44,349 nt of DNA from Chlorobiaceae bacterium (GTDB lineage: Bacteria; Bacteroidota; Chlorobiia; Chlorobiales; Chlorobiaceae). The translations under genes were made by a program, and so were the position numbers. A model generated the notes under the pieces. That model saw only the letters and a program-made list of their open reading frames with translations, had not been told where the DNA came from and did no database searches. Below are positions 1 to 7,690 of this stretch, in pieces (the first letter of the stretch is position 1; the number at the start of each line of letters is the position of its first letter). Where the stretch lies: positions 1 through 44,349 of the forward strand of contig JABDHL010000089.1 in assembly GCA_012972825.1 (NCBI GenBank). Direction: 5' to 3'.

Positions 1-134
1 GACTAAGGGAATCAGATTTGCTTGAATACACCATTCCGGATAAGCCAAACAGCCGTTTGCAGAAGTACCGGTTGAGCGGAAAAGGCAGGGCTTTGCTAAC
101 TTCGGTATGCAAGGGTAAGGGGAACCAAGCATGA
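1..134 (+). CDS. C-terminal end of a winged-helix protein (partial, runs off left edge)
   Basis: An open frame runs from the window edge (first full codon at base 3) to TGA at 132-134. It gives 43 residues that include the stretch LLEYTIPDKPNSRLQKYRL, then SGKGRALL. This is the signature of the C-terminal winged-helix domain found in AlbA_2/RecG-like 'putative ATP-binding' proteins and some Fic-type proteins, where it reads roughly 'LIEMTIPDKPxSRLQKYRLT'. The rest of the gene is outside the window, so the N-terminal domain and function cannot be stated. It ends 71 bases before the PglX fragment. That places a foreign gene where the catalytic half of PglX should be. Confidence 0.6.
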   Translation, partial: LRESDLLEYTIPDKPNSRLQKYRLSGKGRALLTSVCKGKGNQA

Positions 135-205
135 AGGTGAGAATGGATGCAAATGTGAAAAATTGCGAATAAGACTTGTTTAAAGCAGAGCCTAAGGAAA
201 TAATC

Positions 206-2014
206 ATGAGTAACGAAGAGCATATTCTTTCTACTAAAAAGTCCAAACGCTTTTTCTTCAGTGCCTCTGCCGCCGATTTCAAGAAAATTCCGGGTAGTCC
301 TATTGCTTATTGGGTGAGTGATATTTTGAGGAATGCTTTTTTGTCAAGTCGGTTAGGTGATATATCAGTGGCAAAGCAAGGCTTGGCGACGGGAGATAAT
401 GAACAGTTTTTGCGTTTCTGGTATGAAGTAGAAGCTTCTAATTTAAATTTTACAAACGAAAATATTCACGTTTCTGAAGTCTCTACTCTTACATGGGTAC
501 CTTATAGTAAAGGTGGTGCATATCGAAAATGGTATGGCAATAATGACTACATAGTGGAATGGATAGATGGAGGAAAAAAAATTAGGGCATTTAAGGATGA
601 GAATGGAAATGAACGATCAAGGTTTAGGGCTTCAAGTTACTATTTTAAGCCTGCCATAACTTGGAGTTTGACGTCTTCAGGTTCATTTGGATGTAGGCAT
701 AGACCAAAAGGTTTTGTCTTCGATATTAATGGAATGTCCTTGTTTCCATTTAAAGTCAATGATACATCAAAGATACTTTCTTTACTCAATTCAAAAGTTG
801 CCAATGCAATTCTGAAAATACTGAACCCGACAATGGCATTTCAGATAGGAGATATTTCTTCTGTACCCGGCCTATTCCCAGATATCGTTAAATTGTCGGC
901 AGTGGGTACAATTAATCAATTTCCTCAAGTAAAACTTGCTCAAATAGACTGGGACTCCTTCGAAACCTCATGGGACTTCACCAGTCTTCCATTGATGCAC
1001 CACGGATCCCGCCAACCAACTATTAAGGCTACTTACCAAGAGCTGCGAGCACATTGGTATAAAATGACAACGGAGATGCAGCGTCTTGAAGAGGAGAACA
1101 ACCGCATTTTTATCGATGCATACGGATTGCAGGATGAACTGACGCCCGAAGTGCCGCTGAATGAAATCACCTTAACCTGCAACCCGCACTATCGTTACAG
1201 CAATAGCAAAAACGCGGATGAGCTTGAAGTGCTGCTGTTGGCTGACACTATGAAGGAGTTTGTCTCCTATGCTGTTGGTTGCATGTTTGGTCGTTACTCG
1301 CTCGATAAACCTGGATTGATCCTTGCCAATCAAGGCGAAACTATCGAGGACTACTGGAAAAATATCAGGGCCTACCAAAACCTGCCAACTGCCAACTGCC
1401 CACTGCCAACTGATTCCATCTTCCCTCCTGATGCTGACAACGTCATCCCCATCCTCGATGGAGACTGGTTCACTGACGATGTCTCCGAGCGGTTCCGCAA
1501 GTTCCTGCGCATCACCTTTGGCGAGGAGCATTATGAGGAGAACCTGAAGTTTATTGAGGGTGCGCTTGGTAAGGATATTCGTAAGTATTTCCTGAAAGAT
1601 TTTTATAACGATCATGTGCGTCGATATAAGAAGCGCCCTATCTACTGGCTTTTCAGCAGTACCAAGGGAAGTTTTAATGCGCTCATCTACATGCACCGTT
1701 ACCGTTCGGATACGGTGAGCGTTGTACTCAACTACCTGCGCGAGTTTCGCATAAAGCTGACCACCCAGAAGAACCATCTCGAAGCGGTAAGTATCAGCGC
1801 CAGCGCTTCACCGGGGGAGAAAACCAAGGCACTGAAAGAGATCGAGAGTCTCAGAAAAATGATCGAAGAGCTCGACAATTATGAACGAGAAATCCTTTAC
1901 CCGCTTGCCACTGAACAGCTTGAAATAGACCTCGATGACGGCGTAAAAGTGAACTATCAAAAATTCGGCCCGGCTCTCAGGAAGATTCCCGGCCTTGATA
2001 CAAAAGAGGAGTGA
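206..2014 (+). CDS. pglX: PglX C-terminal half (BREX methyltransferase without its catalytic domain)
   Basis: The product of about 602 residues matches the second half of BREX type 1 PglX: FKKIPGSPIAYWVS at the start, the specificity-type region, then IPILDGDWF, RRYKKRPIYWLFSS and a final coiled segment ending LYPLATEQLEIDLDD. Full PglX is about 1,200 residues. The N-terminal SAM-dependent adenine methyltransferase domain with its NPPY motif is absent. An in-frame TAA at 170-172 closes the frame upstream, so this is not a simple edge cut. I chose ATG 206 because AAGGA lies 7 bases before it; TTG 176 would add 10 residues. Intact PglX methylates host DNA for self/non-self marking. This fragment could be a pseudogene, a silent specificity cassette, or a separately translated recognition subunit. 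The sequence alone does not decide. Confidence 0.8.
   Translation: MSNEEHILSTKKSKRFFFSASAADFKKIPGSPIAYWVSDILRNAFLSSRLGDISVAKQGLATGDNEQFLRFWYEVEASNLNFTNENIHVSEVSTLTWVPYSKGGAYRKWYGNNDYIVEWIDGGKKIRAFKDENGNERSRFRASSYYFKPAITWSLTSSGSFGCRHRPKGFVFDINGMSLFPFKVNDTSKILSLLNSKVANAILKILNPTMAFQIGDISSVPGLFPDIVKLSAVGTINQFPQVKLAQIDWDSFETSWDFTSLPLMHHGSRQPTIKATYQELRAHWYKMTTEMQRLEEENNRIFIDAYGLQDELTPEVPLNEITLTCNPHYRYSNSKNADELEVLLLADTMKEFVSYAVGCMFGRYSLDKPGLILANQGETIEDYWKNIRAYQNLPTANCPLPTDSIFPPDADNVIPILDGDWFTDDVSERFRKFLRITFGEEHYEENLKFIEGALGKDIRKYFLKDFYNDHVRRYKKRPIYWLFSSTKGSFNALIYMHRYRSDTVSVVLNYLREFRIKLTTQKNHLEAVSISASASPGEKTKALKEIESLRKMIEELDNYEREILYPLATEQLEIDLDDGVKVNYQKFGPALRKIPGLDTKEE
1382..1412 (+). repeat. Heptanucleotide tandem repeat inside pglX
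   Basis: Four consecutive units CTGCCAA, CTGCCAA, CTGCCCA, CTGCCAA plus a final CTG are seen. In frame they encode a Leu-Pro-Thr-Ala-Asn-Cys-type linker just before the conserved IPILDGDWF block. The unit length is not a multiple of three, so gain or loss of one unit would frameshift PglX. Confidence 0.85.
1946..2014 (+). repeat. Direct repeat copy 1: pglX 3' end with embedded ribosome binding site
   Basis: This 69-bp segment is the last 22 codons and stop of the pglX fragment. It is repeated at 3923-3991 with three differences (positions 1958, 1996, 2000). It contains GAGGAG overlapping the stop codon, and the next gene's ATG starts 3 bases after TGA. The PtuA-like gene therefore takes its ribosome binding site from the pglX tail. 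Confidence 0.9.
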
Positions 2015-2017
2015 ACC

Positions 2018-3295
2018 ATGCATGTTGACAAACTGGTAATGACCTGTTTTCGTGGAGCTAAGTTGCTGCCGCTGGATTTACATAGTCGATTAAATGTATT
2101 TTTTGGAGTGAATGGCTCAGGAAAGACGAGCATTTTGGATGCAACAGCTATAATGCTTTCATGGCTTGTTAATCGTATCAAGTATGAAAGTTCTTCAGGT
2201 CGCCCTATTCAGGAGCCAGATATTTTTAATGGGGAATCGTCAGCTAACCTTGATATCTCTTTTAATTTCAAAGGCCACCCTTTACGCTGGACTTTGGCAA
2301 AAACTCGTAAAGGGTATAGCAAGAGGGATGTTGCTTCGATTCTGATTTCGACAACTTATATAGCAAGACAAATACAGTCAAAGATTTCGGAAAGCAATGG
2401 CTTGACAAATCTGCCACTGTTTGCCTATTATCCTGTTAATCGGGCAGTTCTCGATATTCCTCTTCGCATAAAAGAACGGCACAGTTTTGATCTTCTTTCA
2501 GCTTATAGTGATTCGTTAACGGGTGGTGCCAATTTTCGGGCTTTTTTTGAGTGGTTCAGGGAGCGCGAAGATCTTGAAAACGAAAACAGAAAATATGCTG
2601 AACAACTTATAAAGCCAGAAGGATTCCAGTTTCCTGATTTGCAACTTGAAGCTGTTCGAGCAGCTTTACTGTTCTTCATGCCTGAGTTTACCAACCTCAC
2701 GGTTCGTCGTAATCCGCTTCGCATGGAGGTCGAGAAAAATGGCAAGACCTTAAAGGTTAACCAGCTTTCAGATGGCGAAAAGTGCCTGATGGCTTTGGTT
2801 GGAGATCTTGCACGACGAATGGCAATCGCCAACCCTTTGCGAGCAAATCCTCTGGAAGGAGAAGGAGTTATACTGATTGATGAAATTGACCTGCACCTTC
2901 ATCCAAAGTGGCAAAGGATGATTATACCAAAGCTTCTTGAGGTGTTTCCGAATGCTCAGTTTATCATCTCTACTCATTCTCCGCATGTTATTACTCAAGT
3001 GCAGCCGGAGAGTCTGTTCCTTCTCAAGCAAACCGATTCAGGCATAGTTGCTGAACAACCCATTGAGTCTTATGGAAAGAGTGTAGAGAGGATTCTCGAG
3101 GACTTGATGGGACTTGAGACGACCCGACCAGATGAAGTCAGTGTAAAACTTCATGATATTTATTCTTCCATTGATCAAAACCACATAGAAGAAGCTCGTC
3201 GGTCAATTGCCGTAATGAAAGAGGAAATTGGCGAAGATCCTGAACTGATGAAAGCTGAAATTCTCATCAGGCGTAAGGAGATTATCGGTAAATGA
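2018..3295 (+). CDS. PtuA-like AAA ATPase (Septu-type anti-phage module)
   Basis: This 425-residue ATPase belongs to the ABC/SMC-like AAA_21 group used in defence systems. Visible motifs are Walker A GVNGSGKT (residues 30-37), the signature LSDGEK (250-255), Walker B ILIDEID with D288/E289 followed by LHLHPKWQ, and the H-loop STHSPH. The gene directly behind it encodes an HNH nuclease of the PtuB/TIGR02646 kind, and the two overlap as ATGA. That pairing is the hallmark of Septu (PtuA + PtuB), also used as the effector of some retrons. In those systems the ATPase holds the nuclease in check until phage is sensed; that role is inferred here. It starts 3 bases after the pglX stop. The two-gene unit is bracketed by two copies of the pglX tail, so it is an insertion. 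Confidence 0.8.
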   Translation: MHVDKLVMTCFRGAKLLPLDLHSRLNVFFGVNGSGKTSILDATAIMLSWLVNRIKYESSSGRPIQEPDIFNGESSANLDISFNFKGHPLRWTLAKTRKGYSKRDVASILISTTYIARQIQSKISESNGLTNLPLFAYYPVNRAVLDIPLRIKERHSFDLLSAYSDSLTGGANFRAFFEWFREREDLENENRKYAEQLIKPEGFQFPDLQLEAVRAALLFFMPEFTNLTVRRNPLRMEVEKNGKTLKVNQLSDGEKCLMALVGDLARRMAIANPLRANPLEGEGVILIDEIDLHLHPKWQRMIIPKLLEVFPNAQFIISTHSPHVITQVQPESLFLLKQTDSGIVAEQPIESYGKSVERILEDLMGLETTRPDEVSVKLHDIYSSIDQNHIEEARRSIAVMKEEIGEDPELMKAEILIRRKEIIGK

Positions 3296-3915
3296 AGTAC
3301 ATCGTCAAACAGAATGAACCAGAGGATTTTACCAAGTGGAAAGCTCTCAAGAATGAAGAGTGGACGCCCACTTATGACAAGCTGAGTGGAGTTGTTAAAA
3401 TCGCTGTTAAACAGACACTGATGACTGAACAAGGTTATATTTGTTGTTATTGTGAACGCAGATTAACTGATAACGATTCTCATATCGAGCATTTCAGGCC
3501 TCAGGAGAATAAATCAACAGACCCGCTGGATTTTAAGAACATGCTTTGTTCTTGTCAGCAGAGATTGAAAAAAGGAGATCCACGCCATTGTGGCAATCGT
3601 AAAGATGACTGGTTTGATGAGCAACTGTTGGTATCTCCATTTGATTCAGGAAGTGAGAAGAGGTTTACTTTTACCGGAGACGGATACATCAGTTCTGCTC
3701 AATCGGCTGATAGAGCTGCAACCGAAACAGTATTAAGGCTTGGTCTTGATATTCCAAAACTCAGAAGCTTGAGAAAGAGTGCGATTGAACCCTTTTTGGA
3801 TGAATCTTTGAGTCAGGATGAAGCGACTCGTTTTGTTTCGGGATATCTTCAACTGGATAGTCGCGGTATGTACGGAGAGTTCTGGACAACTATCCGCTAT
3901 CTTTTTGGAGACTGA
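3292..3915 (+). CDS. PtuB-like HNH endonuclease (TIGR02646 family)
   Basis: This 207-residue protein has a zinc-type HNH core. Cysteines cluster at CCYCERR (C51, C52, C54), followed by HIEHFRPQ (H64, H67), then a second metal cluster CSCQQ and HCGNRK. This arrangement and the conserved N-terminal 'FxxWK' region fit TIGR02646, the HNH effector of Septu and of retron Ec78-like systems. It overlaps the ATPase gene by 4 bases, so translation is coupled. No reverse transcriptase is nearby, which favours a stand-alone Septu-type pair over a retron. The predicted action is DNA or RNA cleavage in infected cells. The substrate cannot be read from sequence. Confidence 0.82.
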   Translation: MKYIVKQNEPEDFTKWKALKNEEWTPTYDKLSGVVKIAVKQTLMTEQGYICCYCERRLTDNDSHIEHFRPQENKSTDPLDFKNMLCSCQQRLKKGDPRHCGNRKDDWFDEQLLVSPFDSGSEKRFTFTGDGYISSAQSADRAATETVLRLGLDIPKLRSLRKSAIEPFLDESLSQDEATRFVSGYLQLDSRGMYGEFWTTIRYLFGD

Positions 3916-3922
3916 CTCGTTG

Positions 3923-3991
3923 AAAGTGAACTATAAAAAATTCGGCCCGGCTCTCAGGAAGATTCCCGGCCTGGATGCAAAAGAGGAGTGA
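3923..3991 (+). repeat. Direct repeat copy 2: orphan pglX 3' end
   Basis: This is a second copy of the last 22 PglX codons plus stop (66/69 identical to 1946-2014), stranded between the PtuB-like gene and the DUF262 gene. The PglX reading frame is intact here: two changes are amino-acid replacements (Gln to Lys, Thr to Ala) and one is silent. It again ends in GAGGAG and TGA, with an ATG 3 bases later, so it now serves as the ribosome binding site of the GmrSD gene. Confidence 0.9.
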
Positions 3992-3994
3992 TCA

Positions 3995-5707
3995 ATGGCA
4001 ATAATGAATTTCAATACGACCAATTCTACTTTCCGCCAGTTGCTCGGTAACGGCTTGAGCTACCATGTTCCTCCTTTTCAACGTGATTATTCTTGGACTG
4101 ATGACGAGTGGGATGATTTTTGGCAAGACATTCACGGCTTGTTCGAAGAGGACGGTGAATTGGCTCACTACATGGGTTATCTGGTATTGCAGTCATCCGA
4201 TAACAAGCGGTTTGATATCATTGATGGGCAACAGCGGCTTACGACAATAAGTATTATGATTCTTTCCGGCTTGCAGCATCTCCAGGAGCTGGCTGCTGCC
4301 GGATTTGATGCCGACAATAACATCAAGCGTAAAGAACAGCTTCAGAGCGGTTACATCGGCTATCTTGACCCTGTAAGTCTGGTATCGCGCTCAAAATTGG
4401 AGTTGAATCGCCATAATAACCGTTTTTATCAGACCTATCTGGTGACGCTTGAAGCACTGCCGCAAAGAGGACTGAACTCATCAGAGCATCAACTTCGAAA
4501 ATCTTTCAACTGGTTCAAGGAGCACATTAAAACCCGCTTTGGGATGAATGACGCCAGCGGAAAGGAGCTGACCGTTTTTCTTGACGGGTTGGTTGATAAA
4601 CTGTTTTTCACGGTTATTACGGTGACTGACGAATTGAATGCCTTTAAAGTATTTGAGACTCTTAATGCGAGAGGTGTTCGTCTTTCAGCAACTGACCTGC
4701 TGAAAAATTATCTCTTTTCGATTATCAGTACGCATGACACGCATGAGACCGAATTGAAGGCTCTTGAGGATCGCTGGGAGCGGATTACAGGTTTGTTGGG
4801 GAGTGAAAGTTTTCCTGAATTTCTCAGGATATTTTGGAACAGCCGTAACAAGCTGGTAAGGAAGTCGGACCTTTTCAAGACCATCCGAAAACGAATCAGT
4901 GACCGTGAAGCTGCATTTGATTTGCTTCGAGATCTCGATCAATCAGCAGCCATTTATGCGGCTCTCCGTGATCCTCAGGATGCTGCGTGGAACAGTGAAG
5001 AAAAACTTTGCCTTAAACAGTTGCTGATGTTCAATGTCCGGCAGCCACTGGCTATGCTGATGGCCTGCCATGCAAGGTTCTATGAGCATGACAGAGCTGC
5101 CTTTACTCGCTTGATGAAAGCAGTGACGGTCGTATCATTTCGCTATAACGTCATTTGTAACTTTCAGGCACATGAGCAGGAGCGATTGTATAATGACATC
5201 GCTTTAAAAGTATCAGGAGGCACTTATTCACGTTTTACAGAGATTATCAGTGCATTGCGGGAGGTTTATCCCGACGACGTGCAGTTCAAAGCGGCATTCA
5301 GTGAGAAGGAACTCTGTACTACGAATAGTCGGAACAAAAAAGTGGTGCGGTATATCCTTTTTGAAATTGAGCGCCAGCAATCTGGTCAGGATTTCGATTT
5401 TGAAAGTGCTACGTACAATATCGAGCACATCCTCCCGGAACATCCATCTGAAATTTGGTCTTACATAGAGGAAGCCAAACAGGATCATCTGATTTATCGT
5501 CTTGGCAATATGACACCTCTTGAAACCAATAGAAACCGAGCGTTGGGTAATGGAGATTACGCATCCAAGCGGCCTGTTTATCAAGATAGCGCCTTTCAGA
5601 TAACCAATGCGGTTGCGGTGCACTATGACAGTTGGGATGAACAGAAAATCGAAGCTCGGCAAAAGCAGTTAGCGACTGTTGCATCGGGTATATGGAAGAT
5701 TGAGTAG
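3995..5707 (+). CDS. GmrSD-type (DUF262 + DUF1524) type IV restriction protein, BrxU-like
   Basis: This 570-residue single-chain protein has an N-terminal DUF262 domain with PPFQRDYSW and IDGQQRLTT (D77 onwards), the nucleotide-hydrolysing ParB/Srx-like core. Its C-terminal DUF1524 domain has the His-Me finger nuclease motif NIEHILPE (H478) and LGNMTPLETNRN. Fused GmrS/GmrD enzymes cut phage DNA carrying modified (for example glucosylated hydroxymethyl) cytosines. The BREX accessory enzyme BrxU has this architecture and also sits between pglX and pglZ, so BREX plus type IV restriction would cover both unmodified and modified phage DNA. The gene starts 3 bases after the stranded pglX tail. Before the PtuAB-like insertion it probably followed pglX directly. 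Confidence 0.88.
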   Translation: MAIMNFNTTNSTFRQLLGNGLSYHVPPFQRDYSWTDDEWDDFWQDIHGLFEEDGELAHYMGYLVLQSSDNKRFDIIDGQQRLTTISIMILSGLQHLQELAAAGFDADNNIKRKEQLQSGYIGYLDPVSLVSRSKLELNRHNNRFYQTYLVTLEALPQRGLNSSEHQLRKSFNWFKEHIKTRFGMNDASGKELTVFLDGLVDKLFFTVITVTDELNAFKVFETLNARGVRLSATDLLKNYLFSIISTHDTHETELKALEDRWERITGLLGSESFPEFLRIFWNSRNKLVRKSDLFKTIRKRISDREAAFDLLRDLDQSAAIYAALRDPQDAAWNSEEKLCLKQLLMFNVRQPLAMLMACHARFYEHDRAAFTRLMKAVTVVSFRYNVICNFQAHEQERLYNDIALKVSGGTYSRFTEIISALREVYPDDVQFKAAFSEKELCTTNSRNKKVVRYILFEIERQQSGQDFDFESATYNIEHILPEHPSEIWSYIEEAKQDHLIYRLGNMTPLETNRNRALGNGDYASKRPVYQDSAFQITNAVAVHYDSWDEQKIEARQKQLATVASGIWKIE

Positions 5708-5740
5708 GCTTATTTTCAAGATCACTGACGCTGCAAAGCG

Positions 5741-5806
5741 TTTTGTGTAGCGTAGATTCAGTTTTACGATACACAAGACATTTTGTGACGTTTCTGTAAT
5801 ACACAA
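5741..5806. promoter_or_regulatory. Cluster of TTGTGTA / TACACAA half-sites before the ATPase-DUF4276-pglZ-brxL block
   Basis: The 160-base gap before the next gene contains TTTTGTGTA at 5741-5749, TACACAA at 5770-5776, TTTTGTG at 5781-5787 and TACACAA at 5800-5806. The first and second face each other as an inverted repeat, and CACAA (5772-5776) with TTGTG (5783-5787) forms a tighter one. This is the only sizeable gap in the left cluster, so a promoter with operator sites for a BREX regulator is plausible. No regulator gene lies in the window. Confidence 0.4.
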
Positions 5807-5867
5807 AGGTCTAATTTGCGAGGCAATGGTGCATTTTTACTGATTACTTAAAGAAATTTTGCTGACG

Positions 5868-7013
5868 ATGGAACAAAGAACGAACAACAACGGACCTCGT
5901 ATGAAGCTGAAGTTAATTGACCTTAAAGGGTTCAAGGCTATTGATGGTCATTCTGGGCAAAAAATTCCGTTGGGTGATGTGACCATACTGCTTGGGGCGA
6001 ATGGTTCCGGGAAAAGCAATGTCGTATCATTTTTCAAAATGCTGAACTCCCTTACTACCGGTGTACTGCAGAATTATGTGGGGAAGCAAGGTGTGAGTCA
6101 GCTTTTGTTCTATGGATCAAAAGTTACCGATTCTATTTTTTTTACACTTCACTTTTCGTCGGATGATATTACCGACACATATGAAGTCAAACTGACGTAT
6201 GGTTTACCGGATCGTTTGTTTATCAGTGGTGAAAAGGTGACATGCCAGAAAAATGGAAAAGAAAAACCTCAAGAGAACTATCTGGAAAGTGGTGGAGCTG
6301 AGTCTGGATTAGGCAAGGATGAAAGCAATACAAGCAAGGTTGTTTACAATCTTCTCTCCGGGATTCGTGCCTTTCATTTCCATGATACATCGGATACGGC
6401 ACCCATTAAAGATCGTCGTTATGTTGACGATGCGAAATATCTTCGCCATGATGCTGGAAACCTGGCAGCTTTTCTGAAAATGCTCAAGGAGAATAGCGAA
6501 TACACACGATACTACGATCGGATTGTCCGGCATATTCAGCGTGTCATGCCTCAGTTTGGTGATTTTTCTTTGGATACCTTGCCAGGAAATGACAAGTATG
6601 TCCGCCTCAATTGGACGGATATTTATACAAGTGAATACCTTTTTGGGCCGGATCAAATTTCGGATGGGTCACTCCGTTTTATGGCTCTGACAACGTTGTT
6701 ATTGCAACCTCCAGAGCTGTTGCCGAAGTTCATTGTTCTTGATGAACCGGAGCTTGGTTTACATCCTGCAGCGATAGCTGAGTTGGCAGGGATGATTCAT
6801 ACTGTAGCGCAAAAAACCCAGATTCTTGTGGCTACGCAATCCACCCGTTTTGTGGATGAGTTCAGCCCTGATGATCTGGTTATTGTTGATCGTGACGAAA
6901 AGAATCGTTGTTCTGTTTTCAAAAAGTTGGATACCGAGCAACTTCATGAATGGTTGAAAAGCTACAGTCTTTCAGAGTTATGGGAGAAAAATGTGCTTGG
7001 AGGTCAGCCATGA
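5868..7013 (+). CDS. AAA ATPase partnered with DUF4276 protein (defence ATPase)
   Basis: This is an ABC/SMC-like ATPase of about 381 residues (AAA_21/AAA_15 class). It has Walker A GANGSGKS (residues 43-50), the signature region QISDGSLRF, and Walker B FIVLDEPELGLHP. In place of the usual His switch it has ATQSTRF. The gene overlaps a DUF4276 TOPRIM-like gene as ATGA. ATPase + TOPRIM-like pairs resemble OLD/Gabija/PARIS/AbiL logic, in which the ATPase senses and the partner cuts; the assignment to any one system is inference. The start is uncertain: ATG 5868, TTG 5859 and ATG 5901 are all in frame and none has a good ribosome binding site. Confidence 0.72.
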   Translation: MEQRTNNNGPRMKLKLIDLKGFKAIDGHSGQKIPLGDVTILLGANGSGKSNVVSFFKMLNSLTTGVLQNYVGKQGVSQLLFYGSKVTDSIFFTLHFSSDDITDTYEVKLTYGLPDRLFISGEKVTCQKNGKEKPQENYLESGGAESGLGKDESNTSKVVYNLLSGIRAFHFHDTSDTAPIKDRRYVDDAKYLRHDAGNLAAFLKMLKENSEYTRYYDRIVRHIQRVMPQFGDFSLDTLPGNDKYVRLNWTDIYTSEYLFGPDQISDGSLRFMALTTLLLQPPELLPKFIVLDEPELGLHPAAIAELAGMIHTVAQKTQILVATQSTRFVDEFSPDDLVIVDRDEKNRCSVFKKLDTEQLHEWLKSYSLSELWEKNVLGGQP

Positions 7014-7690
7014 TTCGCCTGCATGTAACTGCTGAAGGCCAGACTGAGCAGGCTTTTATCAAAAAGGTTTTAGCTCCGTTCTTGGCCAAATCAGGTGTTT
7101 TTGCTGATGCTCGCTCTGTATTGACGAGCAAAGATAAACGGGCAGCAAAAGAGTATCGGGGTGGATTGCTGTACTATCAGAAAGCAAAAAACGATATTCT
7201 GACATGGCTGAAAGAAGACGGCAATGCTGAATGTCGTTTTACCACCATGTTTGATCTTTATGCTTTACCATCTGACTTTCCTGATTATCAGGATGCTCTA
7301 AGGCAGACCGATCCCTACAAGCGATGTAAAATACTGGAGGATGCTTTATACAAGGATATCGGAGACAGCCGATTCATTCCCTACATTCAGCTCCATGAGT
7401 TTGAAGCCCTTATACTTGCTGACCCGAAGAAGTTAGACTGGGAATACATGGAGCATGATGATCCTATCAAGAAGTTGCTACAAATGGTTGGCGAGCAGAA
7501 TCCGGAATTGATCAATGACGGGCGCGATACTGCTCCGTCAAAACGGATTATCAATGAGATCCCGGAATATGATAAAGTCAGTTCAGGTGTGTTGGTGACT
7601 GAAAAAATCGGGCTTCCTGTTTTGCGGAGTAAATGCCGGCATTTTCATGAATGGCTGATTCGCCTTGAGAAGCTTGGAGAAATAACGTGA
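7010..7690 (+). CDS. DUF4276 family protein (TOPRIM-like putative nuclease)
   Basis: This 226-residue protein begins MIRLHVTAEGQTEQAF, the DUF4276 start block with the likely acidic catalytic Glu (E9), and continues with FDLYALP and EFEALILADP. Both are conserved acidic motifs of this TOPRIM-like family. I chose ATG 7010 because it overlaps the ATPase stop (ATGA), and the longer frame upstream lies inside the ATPase gene. The downstream end overlaps pglZ as GTGA. The ATPase, DUF4276 and pglZ reading frames are therefore chained, which suggests the pair works as part of, or travels with, BREX. The nuclease function is inferred from the family fold. Confidence 0.75.
   Translation: MIRLHVTAEGQTEQAFIKKVLAPFLAKSGVFADARSVLTSKDKRAAKEYRGGLLYYQKAKNDILTWLKEDGNAECRFTTMFDLYALPSDFPDYQDALRQTDPYKRCKILEDALYKDIGDSRFIPYIQLHEFEALILADPKKLDWEYMEHDDPIKKLLQMVGEQNPELINDGRDTAPSKRIINEIPEYDKVSSGVLVTEKIGLPVLRSKCRHFHEWLIRLEKLGEIT

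Noticed and set aside
1-205. Group II intron or insertion-sequence end interrupting pglX
   Set aside because: No domain V-like hairpin, terminal inverted repeat or target duplication was seen, and the first 134 bases read as a plausible winged-helix protein end.
1382-1412. CRISPR-like array
   Set aside because: Units are 7 bases in direct tandem without spacers; it is a simple repeat. No CRISPR array was seen elsewhere in the window.
1172-1777. 201-codon frame on the - strand
   Set aside because: It lies wholly inside the PglX coding sequence and has no family resemblance, so it is a shadow of the real frame.
2018-3915. Retron with PtuAB effector
   Set aside because: The HNH family is shared with retrons, but no reverse transcriptase gene or structured msr/msd region exists on either side, and the flanks are pglX tail copies.
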